64,000 nucleotides of DNA from Kangiella koreensis DSM 16069 (GTDB lineage Bacteria; Pseudomonadota; Gammaproteobacteria; Enterobacterales; Kangiellaceae). Shown here one piece after another: positions 18,510 through 26,362 of the stretch. Position numbers and translations under genes: made by a program. The first letter of the stretch is position 1. The number at the start of each line of letters is the position of its first letter. The notes below the pieces were generated by a model. It worked only from the letters and a program-made list of their open reading frames with translations. It did no database searches and was not told the origin of the DNA. Where the stretch lies: the NCBI RefSeq assembly GCF_000024085.1, contig NC_013166.1, forward strand, positions 1,302,001 through 1,366,000, given 5' to 3'.

Positions 18510-19334
18510 TTAGCAGTCGTGTTCGTTTCTAGGAAGTTCAGCCTTTGCCGTAATCTCTTTTGGTGGAAAGTTCGGCTCAAAATCACCGAGCTCAATGGCC
18601 TGATGAATATGCTCGATAATATTGCTATCCATGATTTTATAGATATCTTCAAATTGCTTAATAATGAAATAAGTGGTTTGCAGAATATCAATTCGATAGG
18701 GAGTTCTAAGCGCTGTCATAAGCTCAAATGGTTTGCGCACTGGCTTGTCACTTTCCAAGCTGTAAACCGTTTCTTCAGTAGAAGACAAAATACCGGCACC
18801 ATAGATTTTTAAATCATCGCTTGCTTGCTGAATTAAGCCAAACTCAACCGTAAACCAAAACACACGAGCGAGATAGACTCTCTCTTGCTTGGATGCAGCC
18901 AGACCAAGCTTGCCATAGTTCTCAACAAAGCTGGCAAACACAGGATTGGTCAGAAGAGGGCAGTGACCATAGATTTCATGGAAAATATCCGGCTCCTGCA
19001 AGTAATCAATTTCTTCGCGAGTACGAATAAAGATTGCAGCAGGGAATTGCTTATTGGCTAATAGCTCAAAGAATTTACCAAAAGGAATCAATGCTGGCAC
19101 TGCAGCCACTTCCCAGCCAGTTTCTTTGCGTAGAACACGGTTAATATCCGGTAACTGCGGAATACTGTTGCTGGACATTTTTAGCCGCTCGAAGCCTTCC
19201 AAATAAGCATCGCAAGCACGGCCTTTGATAAGCTCCATCTGTCGCTTATAAAGTATTTCCCAGGTGCCGTTCTCTTCTTCGGTATAGGCAACAAAGCCAT
19301 TCTGGTCAGGAGTTTTTGCTTGATAGGCGGTCAT
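18510..19334 (-). CDS. phhA: Phenylalanine 4-hydroxylase
   Basis: A 274-residue bacterial phenylalanine hydroxylase converting phenylalanine to tyrosine with tetrahydropterin and oxygen. The iron-binding facial triad is visible: two His in HEIYGHCPLL and the Glu in FWFTVEFGLI. The pterin/substrate segments (ALIPFGKFFELLANKQFP) and bacterial length fit. It lies 4 bp after the VOC gene. No pterin-recycling gene (phhB) is adjacent. Confidence 0.94.
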   Translation of the reverse strand: MTAYQAKTPDQNGFVAYTEEENGTWEILYKRQMELIKGRACDAYLEGFERLKMSSNSIPQLPDINRVLRKETGWEVAAVPALIPFGKFFELLANKQFPAAIFIRTREEIDYLQEPDIFHEIYGHCPLLTNPVFASFVENYGKLGLAASKQERVYLARVFWFTVEFGLIQQASDDLKIYGAGILSSTEETVYSLESDKPVRKPFELMTALRTPYRIDILQTTYFIIKQFEDIYKIMDSNIIEHIHQAIELGDFEPNFPPKEITAKAELPRNEHDC

Positions 19335-19338
19335 AAAA

Positions 19339-19884
19339 CTAAACCTCTACCTCTTCGAACTCGCTACTGTGTAACCAGTCTGCATGTTTAGGCGCTTGCT
19401 TGGTGCGACTCCATTCTTCCAGCATGTCCCACTTCACTGCGTCCAGTTTTTTCATCATGTCATCAGTGGCAGTAATGCAGGTCAGTTCTAATCGGTGACC
19501 ATTAGGATCGAAGAAATAAATCGACTTGATGATCTCATGGTTGGTTGGACCGAGAACCTCAACACCATGTGCTTCAATTTCCTTCTTTGCTTCCATCAGG
19601 GCATTTTCGTCTTTAACCCGCAAAGCAATATGTTGTACCCATTCTGGTGTGTTCGGGTCTTTGCCCATCTCTGGTGAGTTAGGTAATTCAAAGAAGGCCA
19701 GGATATTGCCATTACCCGCATCCATAAACAAATGCATGTAAGGATCGGGTTCTTTGGTGGAAGGAACTCGATCTTCGGCAATCGCCAGAATAAAATCCAT
19801 GTTCAAGACTTTGGTGTAAAACTCGACCGTTTCTTTAGCATCTTTGCAGCGGTAGGCTACGTGGTGAATTTGTTCTATTTTCAT
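19339..19884 (-). CDS. VOC-family (glyoxalase/dioxygenase fold) protein
   Basis: A 181-residue protein with paired beta-alpha-beta modules of the vicinal-oxygen-chelate fold. Candidate metal ligands are the His in QIHHVAYRC, the His in VQHIALRV and the Glu in HRLELTC. The frame extends 63 residues further upstream, over hpd. The ATG at 19884 is the real start because GAGGAA precedes it and the VOC fold starts there. It is between hpd and phhA in a tight operon, so it probably acts on a tyrosine-catabolism intermediate. The reaction is unknown. Confidence 0.78.
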   Translation of the reverse strand: MKIEQIHHVAYRCKDAKETVEFYTKVLNMDFILAIAEDRVPSTKEPDPYMHLFMDAGNGNILAFFELPNSPEMGKDPNTPEWVQHIALRVKDENALMEAKKEIEAHGVEVLGPTNHEIIKSIYFFDPNGHRLELTCITATDDMMKKLDAVKWDMLEEWSRTKQAPKHADWLHSSEFEEVEV

Positions 19885-19906
19885 TATCAGTTCCTCAGCT
19901 CTCAGT

Positions 19907-20977
19907 TTAAAGCACGCCACGCTTCTGTTGATCACGTTCAATTGACTCAAAGAGTGCCTTGAAATTGCCTTCGCCAAAACCAAGATTATTGGCACGCTGG
20001 ATGATCTCAATAAAGATTGGACCAAACAGGTTCTTAGTGAATATTTGTAAAAGATAGGAATCCGCATCACCATCTACCAATACTTGATGATCCTGAATTC
20101 GTTGATGGTCTTCACGAACATTAGGCACTCGATCGAAAACGGTTTTGTAGTAGTCTTCGTGGATATCCAGTGTATCAATCACCGAATGATCCAGTTTGTC
20201 CAGTGAAGCTAAAATATCATTGGTTTCAAAAGCAATGTGCTGCACACCAGGGCCATTATATTCGCGCAGGTATTCGTCAATCTGATTGCGGTCGTCGCCT
20301 TTGCCTTCATTGATGGGGATGCAGAAACTTCCATCGGGTGAACGCAGTGCATAGGAAATCAAAGCGGTTTCTTTGCCTTTGATATCGAAGTAACGAACTT
20401 CGGTAAAGCCAAAAACATTTTTATAAAAGTCTGCCCACTCTTGCATGGTCCCTTTATAAACATTGTTAGTCAGATGATCGATACGCAAGAAGCCTTTGTT
20501 TTCAACGATGACAGGCTCTTTTAAATCTTCAAAGTCCTGCTCGTAAATAGAACCTGGCTTATTCTTTGAAGCAGCGAAAGTATCAATGAAATAAATCAGG
20601 CTATCACCAATACCGTAAATAGCAGGGTAGGGAAGATCTGTGTCTTCAGGTTTGGCAGCTGTAGCGCCGCGGTCAACCGCAATCGACAAAGCCTGTTCGG
20701 CATCATCAACACGCCAACCCATCGAAGCAATTGCAGGGCCATGGCTTTTAGCAAACTCGCGAGAGAAGCCAGAACGCTCCTGATTAATCAAAAAGTGGAT
20801 ATCATTTTGATTATAATAATAGATATCTTTTCCCTTAAGTTTCTTAACCTTAGAAAAACCAAAAGCCTCGAAAACTTTTTCCATATAATCGCTATCAGGA
20901 CTCGCAAACTCGGTAAATTCAATACCGCGCAGTCCTAAATAATTCTGGTTGTCAGAATGCTCAGTCATATCTGCCAT
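19907..20977 (-). CDS. hpd: 4-hydroxyphenylpyruvate dioxygenase
   Basis: A 356-residue iron dioxygenase that converts 4-hydroxyphenylpyruvate to homogentisate. Two VOC domains are visible. The second carries the iron His in FLRIDHLTNNVY and in PGVQHIAFETND, and the C-terminal FTKNLFGPIFIEIIQR holds the Glu ligand. The start is either the ATG at 20977 or the one 9 bp inside. It leads the operon with the VOC gene, phhA and trhP. An FNR-like site lies 70 bp upstream. No homogentisate dioxygenase (hmgA) is seen in the window. Confidence 0.94.
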   Translation of the reverse strand: MADMTEHSDNQNYLGLRGIEFTEFASPDSDYMEKVFEAFGFSKVKKLKGKDIYYYNQNDIHFLINQERSGFSREFAKSHGPAIASMGWRVDDAEQALSIAVDRGATAAKPEDTDLPYPAIYGIGDSLIYFIDTFAASKNKPGSIYEQDFEDLKEPVIVENKGFLRIDHLTNNVYKGTMQEWADFYKNVFGFTEVRYFDIKGKETALISYALRSPDGSFCIPINEGKGDDRNQIDEYLREYNGPGVQHIAFETNDILASLDKLDHSVIDTLDIHEDYYKTVFDRVPNVREDHQRIQDHQVLVDGDADSYLLQIFTKNLFGPIFIEIIQRANNLGFGEGNFKALFESIERDQQKRGVL

Positions 20978-21046
20978 AACAAAGGCCCCATTAATTCAGC
21001 TATAAGAATGTGAGCGTAAGAGTAACGGCAAGCGAGCGAAAAGCTC

Positions 21047-21060
21047 TTGACCTGGATCAA
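21047..21060 (-). promoter_or_regulatory. FNR-like box upstream of hpd
   Basis: TTGACCTGGATCAA has one mismatch to TTGAT-N4-ATCAA and lies 70 bp from the hpd ATG. The operon includes two oxygen-using enzymes, so repression or dual control is as likely as activation. Confidence 0.55.
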
Positions 21061-21132
21061 GCTGTAGTTAGAAAAGAAGATAATGAAGAGGAGGTAAGAC
21101 CTGAGATGAAGTTTCTAGTGAGTGCTCTGCTT

Positions 21133-21177
21133 TAGGGACAACTCATGAGTCCCTTATGGGGCAGACCCTTGTCCCTA
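21133..21177. repeat. 45-bp inverted repeat between hpd and moeB
   Basis: A perfect 9-bp inverted repeat, TAGGGACAA and TTGTCCCTA, encloses 27 bp that contain ACTCATGAGT, itself palindromic. It resembles a REP-like element. It lies directly after the moeB stop codon in genomic terms. Confidence 0.65.
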
Positions 21178-21188
21178 CTATCAATAAC

Positions 21189-21932
21189 CTATAAGCCACA
21201 AACCTCACATGCAGGGTCTTTTGTAATTTTCATGTCCTTAAAGCTGGCATTTAATCCATCATAAACCAGTAGGCGACTATCCAGAGTCTTGCCAATGCCC
21301 ATTAAAGTTTTCAAGACCTCTGTTGCTTGTAAGGAACCTATAACACCAACCACTGGCGCTAATATTCCCTGGTCCTCGCAGCTTTCATCATTGAATTGGT
21401 CAGCCTGATATAAGCAGTGATAACAGGCAGAACCTGGTGTTTGATTAAATACAGCAACTTGCCCTTTAAAACGAATCGCTGTGCCTGACACTAAAGTTTT
21501 ACTATGCTGTACGCAGGATTCATTCAGAGCAAAACGAGTGGCGTAATTATCAGAACAATCCACAACCAAGTTAGCATTGGCAACCGCATCATCCAGCACT
21601 TTTCCATCCAAGTGCTGCTCAATGGTTGTGATTTTTATCCAGGGATTTAAGTTTTCCAAGGTAGTTTTAGCGGACGATACTTTCGGGTCACCAATTGATT
21701 CGAGACTGTGCACAATCTGTCGCTGTAAGTTCGATTGCTCGACGGCGTCATGATCGGAAAGGATAAGGTTTCCAACGCCTGCGGCAGCGAGATACATGGC
21801 AACGGGCGAGCCTAATCCCCCCATGCCAACAATCAATACAGTGCTTTCTTTCAGTTTGCTCTGACCTACCTCGTCAACCTCAGGAAGGATGATATGGCGG
21901 CTGTAGTGGATAAGTTCTTTTTGAGTAAGCAT
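21189..21932 (-). CDS. moeB: Molybdopterin-synthase adenylyltransferase (MoeB/ThiF family)
   Basis: A 247-residue E1-like enzyme that adenylates the C-terminal Gly of a ubiquitin-like sulfur carrier (MoaD). Visible are the nucleotide-binding GMGGLGSPVAMYLAAAGVG, the NLQRQIVH Arg finger, and the zinc cysteines CYHCLY and CEVCG. The length without a rhodanese domain fits MoeB. No other molybdenum-cofactor genes are adjacent, and a ThiF or HesA role cannot be excluded. Confidence 0.82.
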   Translation of the reverse strand: MLTQKELIHYSRHIILPEVDEVGQSKLKESTVLIVGMGGLGSPVAMYLAAAGVGNLILSDHDAVEQSNLQRQIVHSLESIGDPKVSSAKTTLENLNPWIKITTIEQHLDGKVLDDAVANANLVVDCSDNYATRFALNESCVQHSKTLVSGTAIRFKGQVAVFNQTPGSACYHCLYQADQFNDESCEDQGILAPVVGVIGSLQATEVLKTLMGIGKTLDSRLLVYDGLNASFKDMKITKDPACEVCGL

Positions 21933-22015
21933 GGAGGTTTTAAATCAAACCAGAAATCAAAGTGGCGACATTATCACATATATCCGAGTGCTTTTTTATC
22001 ATCAAATATTAATCG

Positions 22016-22471
22016 TTAAGATTGTTCTTCGGGTTCTGTATCGCCATTTTTAACCACTTTTTTGGCGTTGTAACCAAAGTGTAGGGTGAGGTATGTAATA
22101 ATACTAATCAGTAGAGCTACTTCATAACGATTATAAGCCACCGCGATACCAATGGCGCCTGTAGCCCAAATGCTAGCTGCAGTAGCTGTACCGCTTACAT
22201 GGTCGTCATTTTTTAAAATAGCGCCGCCGCCAATAAAGCCGATACCGGTAATTATGCCCGCCACCACGCGCGCTTCGGGTTCAGCACCATTGAATATATC
22301 CATACCTATCAGCACGAAGCCACAGGCTGCGATGCTCACCAGCGGAAAAGTACGTAAACCAGCACCGCGAGCCTTGGCTTCGCGATTCAGTGCAATCGGC
22401 AATGCAAGGATATACGCAGCAGCCAGGGTAATACTGTGCATGCCTACTAAAGTCCAATTAATATCAATCAT
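22016..22471 (-). CDS. MgtC/SapB-family membrane protein
   Basis: A 151-residue protein with four to five membrane helices. It has the MgtC signature ALNREAKARGAGLRTFPLVS and the glycine-rich GIITGIGFIGGGAILK. The C-terminal cytoplasmic domain of Salmonella MgtC is missing, as in many environmental homologues. Roles in Mg limitation and membrane energetics are known for the family; here the role is undefined. Confidence 0.85.
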   Translation of the reverse strand: MIDINWTLVGMHSITLAAAYILALPIALNREAKARGAGLRTFPLVSIAACGFVLIGMDIFNGAEPEARVVAGIITGIGFIGGGAILKNDDHVSGTATAASIWATGAIGIAVAYNRYEVALLISIITYLTLHFGYNAKKVVKNGDTEPEEQS

Positions 22472-22507
22472 TTAAGACTCCTTTTTAAAGCTTTTACTTA
22501 ATTATTT

Positions 22508-23422
22508 TCATTCTGGTAGCGGGATAAACTCTAACTCATCACCCGGTACTTTGGGGTATTTACCATCTTTCCAGTCTTGCTTAGCTTGCTCGATACGCTC
22601 CTTGCGGCTGGAAACGAAGTTCCACTCAATGTAGCGCTTACCCAAATGTTCGCCGCCAACCAGCGCCACGCGGCTGGATTTGATAGCCGTCACCGTTAAA
22701 TCTTGCTTACCACTTAAAATGGCCATGGAATGTTCTTCAATGGTTACACCATCAATTTCCACTTCACCCTCAACTACATACAGGCCCCGTTCTTCAGTGT
22801 TGGGTAGTTTCAGGCTTTGTTCGTGATCCATTCTGGCTTCGAGGTAAATGGTCTTGGCAAATGTTTTTACTGGCGAGGTTTTGCCATAAGCGCTGCCCAT
22901 CATAACTTTAACAGTGACACCATCCACCTCAAGCTCAGGAATATCTGCGCTAGGGTAATGATAAAAAGCGGGATCGATTTCTTCATCTTTTTCAGGCAAT
23001 GCCAACCATAACTGTAATCCGTGCAATTGATGCATTGAATCAGTGAGCTCGCGGCGCTCTCGCTCTGAATGAACAATACCTTTACCGGCCACCATCAAAT
23101 TAATATCACCCGGACGAATGGCCTGTTCGCTACCTAAAGAATCACGATGCAGGATTTCGCCAGCAAATAAGTAGGTAACGGTAGCAAGGTTGATGTGAGG
23201 ATGAGGGCGGACATTGACACCCTGACCGGGCTGGAACACAGCAGGGCCCATGTGGTCAAAGAAAACCCAGGGGCCAATCTGCTTCTGCTCTGTTGTGGGA
23301 ATCGAACGACGTACCGTAAATTCGCCTAAATCCTTGTCTCGCGGTTTGATAACTCGCTCAATTGCTGAGCATGGCTTTTCCTGGCATTGAGTCTCTAATT
23401 CGTTCTTAGCAAGATTACTCAT
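22508..23422 (-). CDS. Pirin-family protein
   Basis: A 304-residue bicupin of the pirin family. The N-terminal cupin holds the metal ligands in VRPHPHINLATVTYLF and GIVHSERER, with the PFVFFDHMGP-like segment seen as WVFFDHMGP. Pirins can act as quercetinases or redox-responsive cofactors; which applies is unclear. The upstream region shared with the divergent SDR gene has a DNR-type box. Confidence 0.85.
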   Translation of the reverse strand: MSNLAKNELETQCQEKPCSAIERVIKPRDKDLGEFTVRRSIPTTEQKQIGPWVFFDHMGPAVFQPGQGVNVRPHPHINLATVTYLFAGEILHRDSLGSEQAIRPGDINLMVAGKGIVHSERERRELTDSMHQLHGLQLWLALPEKDEEIDPAFYHYPSADIPELEVDGVTVKVMMGSAYGKTSPVKTFAKTIYLEARMDHEQSLKLPNTEERGLYVVEGEVEIDGVTIEEHSMAILSGKQDLTVTAIKSSRVALVGGEHLGKRYIEWNFVSSRKERIEQAKQDWKDGKYPKVPGDELEFIPLPE

Positions 23423-23506
23423 ATTCTTCTCTCCTTAAGCATTTGCAATGAATCAATCCTATCGGATCAGCATACCCTTTACTATATCGTAAAATCGGTT
23501 CATAAG

Positions 23507-23520
23507 TTGATATATGTCAA
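23507..23520. promoter_or_regulatory. DNR/FNR-type box between pirin and SDR genes
   Basis: TTGATATATGTCAA matches the TTGAT-N4-GTCAA form used by DNR/ANR regulators. It is 85 bp from the pirin ATG and 58 bp from the SDR ATG. Confidence 0.6.
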
Positions 23521-23577
23521 TATTGCGATATCGAGTGGTGTTATTGTTAACCAAAGCAATATCAGGAGAAAAGGAAT

Positions 23578-24333
23578 ATGAATGCACCATCAAAAGTGGC
23601 CCTGGTTACAGGCGGTAGCGCAGGAATTGGCAAAGCAATCGTAGAGTCATTCGCGGCGCGTGGCGACACCGTTGTGATCAGCGATGTTGATCAGGATAGA
23701 GGTGAAAAACTGGTGGACAGTATTCGCCAGAAAGGTGGCGATGCTTTGTTTGTTAAAAATGATGTGTCAGATCTTGAATCAGTTAAACAGCTTTTCGAAA
23801 CCATTAAAGACCGTTACGGACGACTGGATTATGCGATCAACAACGCAGGTATTGAGGGCGAGCAAAACGAAACCGCCGACTGCACCTTTGAAAACTTCGA
23901 CCGCACCATAAAAGTGAATCTCTATGGCGTTTTCTATGGCATGAAACATGAATTGGACATTATGCGTGAGCAGGGCAGTGGTGTTATTGTTAATATATCC
24001 TCAATTGCCGGTGAAGTAGGTTTCATGAACCTTCCTGCCTATTGCGCCTCAAAAGGCGGCGTTATTCAGCTCACCAAAACCGCAGCCCTCGAATACGCAG
24101 CGCGTAACATTCGCGTTAACGCAATCTGCCCCGCAGTTATCATGACCGAAATGGTTGAACGTATCACCAACCACGACCCAGCAGTTCAGGCAGAATTTGC
24201 CAAACTACAACCCATGGAACGTACCGGCACACCACAAGAAATCGCCGACAGCGTCATGTGGCTCTGCTCAGACAAATCCAGCTTCGTCACCGGCCAAGCC
24301 ATTAATATCGACGGCGGTTATCTGGCACGGTGA
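23578..24333 (+). CDS. Short-chain dehydrogenase/reductase
   Basis: A 251-residue classical SDR. It has the dinucleotide motif TGGSAGIGKA, the NNAGIEG motif, the catalytic Ser in NISSIAGEVG, YCASK carrying the active-site Tyr and Lys, and the C-terminal INIDGGYLAR. An Asp after beta-2 (ISDVDQDR) points to NAD rather than NADP. Substrate is unknown. AGGAGAAAAGG lies before the ATG. It is transcribed divergently from the pirin gene. Confidence 0.88.
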   Translation: MNAPSKVALVTGGSAGIGKAIVESFAARGDTVVISDVDQDRGEKLVDSIRQKGGDALFVKNDVSDLESVKQLFETIKDRYGRLDYAINNAGIEGEQNETADCTFENFDRTIKVNLYGVFYGMKHELDIMREQGSGVIVNISSIAGEVGFMNLPAYCASKGGVIQLTKTAALEYAARNIRVNAICPAVIMTEMVERITNHDPAVQAEFAKLQPMERTGTPQEIADSVMWLCSDKSSFVTGQAINIDGGYLAR

Positions 24334-24370
24334 ATAACCGAATCAACACCCCTAAGCGTTAGTCGCAATT

Positions 24371-24407
24371 ATGCCTGTTTGCTGAAAAGCTCACAGGCAT
24401 TTTTTTA
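24371..24407 (+). terminator. Rho-independent terminator of the SDR gene
   Basis: The stem ATGCCTGT/ACAGGCAT has a 14-nt loop and ends in a run of seven or more T, 38 bp after the stop codon. Confidence 0.8.
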
Positions 24408-24472
24408 TTGCAATTCATAATAAGCAGTCTAGTATTTGCTTTTGTGGGGTGCCTAAAAAAGATCTTTCGTAG

Positions 24473-24490
24473 GGTGCGTCGCGACGCACC
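24473..24490. repeat. 18-bp perfect palindrome (REP-like), degenerate copy at 24878-24893
   Basis: GGTGCGTCGCGACGCACC is its own reverse complement. A near copy, TGCGTCACGACGCACC, lies at 24878-24893, so the lipoprotein gene at 24528 is bracketed by the two. This type of GTGCGTCGCGACGCAC element recurs between genes in various Proteobacteria. Confidence 0.75.
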
Positions 24491-24527
24491 ATGATAGGTA
24501 TAACTTAATAACGACTCGAGAATAATT

Positions 24528-24848
24528 ATGAATAGAAAAGTCATTGTGTTGTTAGTTGTATTGTTGACGGCTTGTTCGATTGATAAAGAAATTGTGTTGA
24601 CGCCTAATGACTGTGGCCCGCTAGCTAGAGGTGAGCTTGGGGTGGTTTTTAGCGCTCAAAACAGCAATGGCCAACAAATGTACTTTGTAGAAGGTGCTGC
24701 TGGGGATATTTGCCCACGGCTAATGTCAGCTGGCTCAGTCACTGGTTTTGAGTCGAACTACTGCGATAACTACGAGCCATTAAGTAAAAATGAGTGCGAC
24801 TCTATAAAAGTATTTACGATTACTAGCTTAAACTCACTGCAAGAATAA
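24528..24848 (+). CDS. Small hypothetical lipoprotein (106 aa)
   Basis: A type II signal peptide with a lipobox (VVLLTACS) predicts a lipid-anchored protein with Cys at about residue 16. The mature part has five further Cys (DCGP, ICPR, YCDN, ECDS and similar), suggesting disulfides. No family is recognised. It is flanked by REP-like palindromes on both sides. Confidence 0.6.
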   Translation: MNRKVIVLLVVLLTACSIDKEIVLTPNDCGPLARGELGVVFSAQNSNGQQMYFVEGAAGDICPRLMSAGSVTGFESNYCDNYEPLSKNECDSIKVFTITSLNSLQE

Positions 24849-24920
24849 TAGTTAAACGGTACCCTTAGGGCAGGATCTGCGTCACGACGCACCGTACATA
24901 ACACGTAGGAGAAATTTACC

Positions 24921-25913
24921 ATGCTCTCACGCCGTACTTTTTTAAAAGGTTCTTTGCTTTCAGCAACTGCTTTAAGCTTACCTGCTTTTGCTAAGTGGGA
25001 AACTAAGGCTTCGCTGCCGTTTAATGTGCAGGAGATCTATCCAGCTGTGCACAAAGGTAAGATTTATGTGGCGGGCGGTTTGACAGTAAAGAACAATGAA
25101 CTTGAAGTACTGTCAGATGTGGTCGCTTATGACCCTGCCGCGGATACATGGGAACAGTCGATTGCTTTACCCGAACCAAGGCATCATCCTTTTCTGATTT
25201 CTCATAATGACAAACTATTCGCATTTAGCGGTTTTACAGTTTCCGAGCGCGGCAGCTGGACGGGTAGTCGAGATTTATTGGTTCTTGATGAAGACAACAA
25301 TCGTTGGCGCGAATATCCTAATCATATGAGCTATCCGCTGTGCGAAACAGTCGGGGCATCTATCAACGGACGCATCCATTTAGCCAGCGGTAGACGACCC
25401 AAGGGTTCTAGCAACGGCAATTGGGGCGATCATGCTGACGCCAGTAGCCACAAAGTGCTTGATCCTTCTAGCATGACCTGGGATTGCGCGCATCCAATTC
25501 CTACTGCACGTAACAGCGCGGCAGGAGCATATATCAACGACCTTTGGCACGTCATTGGCGGACGCACCGTAGAGGGCGGTAATCTTGCTACTCACGAAGT
25601 TTATGATTACAAAGCTGACAAATGGCACAGTCGTGCACCATTGCCACAAGCGCAAGGTGGACTCGCCGCGGCAGTTCTGGGAGAGCACATTTACGTATTC
25701 GGCGGTGAGTATTTCGATAATGGTGGAGGCGTCTATAAAAAAGTCTGGCAATATTCACCACAAGAAGACAAGTGGCAACACATAGACGACATGCCAGTAC
25801 CGCGACACGGTTTAGGAGCAGTAACACTCGAAGAGAGTATCTTCGTTGTTGCAGGGGCAACTCAGGCAGGCGCTAAAGGTACCAGCAATCGTTTGTCAGT
25901 ATTTAAATTATAA
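24921..25913 (+). CDS. Tat-exported Kelch-repeat protein
   Basis: A 330-residue protein with a twin-arginine signal (SRRTFLKG, cleavage near AFA). Repeated Kelch blades follow, of the form GKIYVAGGL..., INGRIHLASGR, INDLWHVIGGR and GEHIYVFGGE, with about six repeats expected to form a beta-propeller. Tat export implies folding in the cytoplasm, perhaps with a cofactor. Ligand or enzyme activity is unknown. AGGAG precedes the ATG. The VOC gene follows 17 bp later. Confidence 0.82.
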   Translation: MLSRRTFLKGSLLSATALSLPAFAKWETKASLPFNVQEIYPAVHKGKIYVAGGLTVKNNELEVLSDVVAYDPAADTWEQSIALPEPRHHPFLISHNDKLFAFSGFTVSERGSWTGSRDLLVLDEDNNRWREYPNHMSYPLCETVGASINGRIHLASGRRPKGSSNGNWGDHADASSHKVLDPSSMTWDCAHPIPTARNSAAGAYINDLWHVIGGRTVEGGNLATHEVYDYKADKWHSRAPLPQAQGGLAAAVLGEHIYVFGGEYFDNGGGVYKKVWQYSPQEDKWQHIDDMPVPRHGLGAVTLEESIFVVAGATQAGAKGTSNRLSVFKL

Positions 25914-25930
25914 TTTCGAAAGGATTTATC

Positions 25931-26311
25931 ATGACTTCACAAGTTTCGACTATTAAACAAATCGCAATAACAGTAAGCGATGTTGATAAGGCTCTAGCTT
26001 TTTACCGTGACATTTTAGGTTTGGATTTTTTGTTTAGTGCAGGCCCTAATCTTGCTTTTCTTAATGCCGATGGTATTCGAATCATGTTAAGCACACCGCA
26101 AGGTGCAGGAGCCGTTGGTGCCAATTCCATTCTTTATTTTAATGTTAAAGATATTGAGACAGTTTACAGAGAATTTGTAGAGCAGGGTGCTAAAAGTGAG
26201 CGTGAGCCACAACTTGCTGCCAATATGGAAGACCATGATCTATGGACGGGTTTTCTGCGAGATCCGGATGATAATTTAGTTGGGCTTATGGAGGAAAAGG
26301 CTCGAGGTTGA
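25931..26311 (+). CDS. VOC-family protein (glyoxalase-like)
   Basis: A 126-residue protein with the beta-alpha-beta-beta-beta modules of the vicinal-oxygen-chelate fold (IKQIAITVSDVDKALAFYRD, FLRDPDDNLVGLMEE). The first metal His of typical glyoxalases is replaced (IKQIAI), so metal binding is uncertain. AAAGG precedes the ATG. It is probably in one transcript with the Kelch gene. Confidence 0.78.
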   Translation: MTSQVSTIKQIAITVSDVDKALAFYRDILGLDFLFSAGPNLAFLNADGIRIMLSTPQGAGAVGANSILYFNVKDIETVYREFVEQGAKSEREPQLAANMEDHDLWTGFLRDPDDNLVGLMEEKARG

Positions 26312-26362
26312 AAATTTATCTCATTCACGTAGGCTGTTTGAAAACAGATTGTTGGAGTCTGC

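Noticed and set aside
19885..20073. 63-residue N-terminal extension of the VOC protein
   Set aside because: The extension is antisense-like hydrophobic sequence over hpd, and GAGGAA marks the ATG at 19884.
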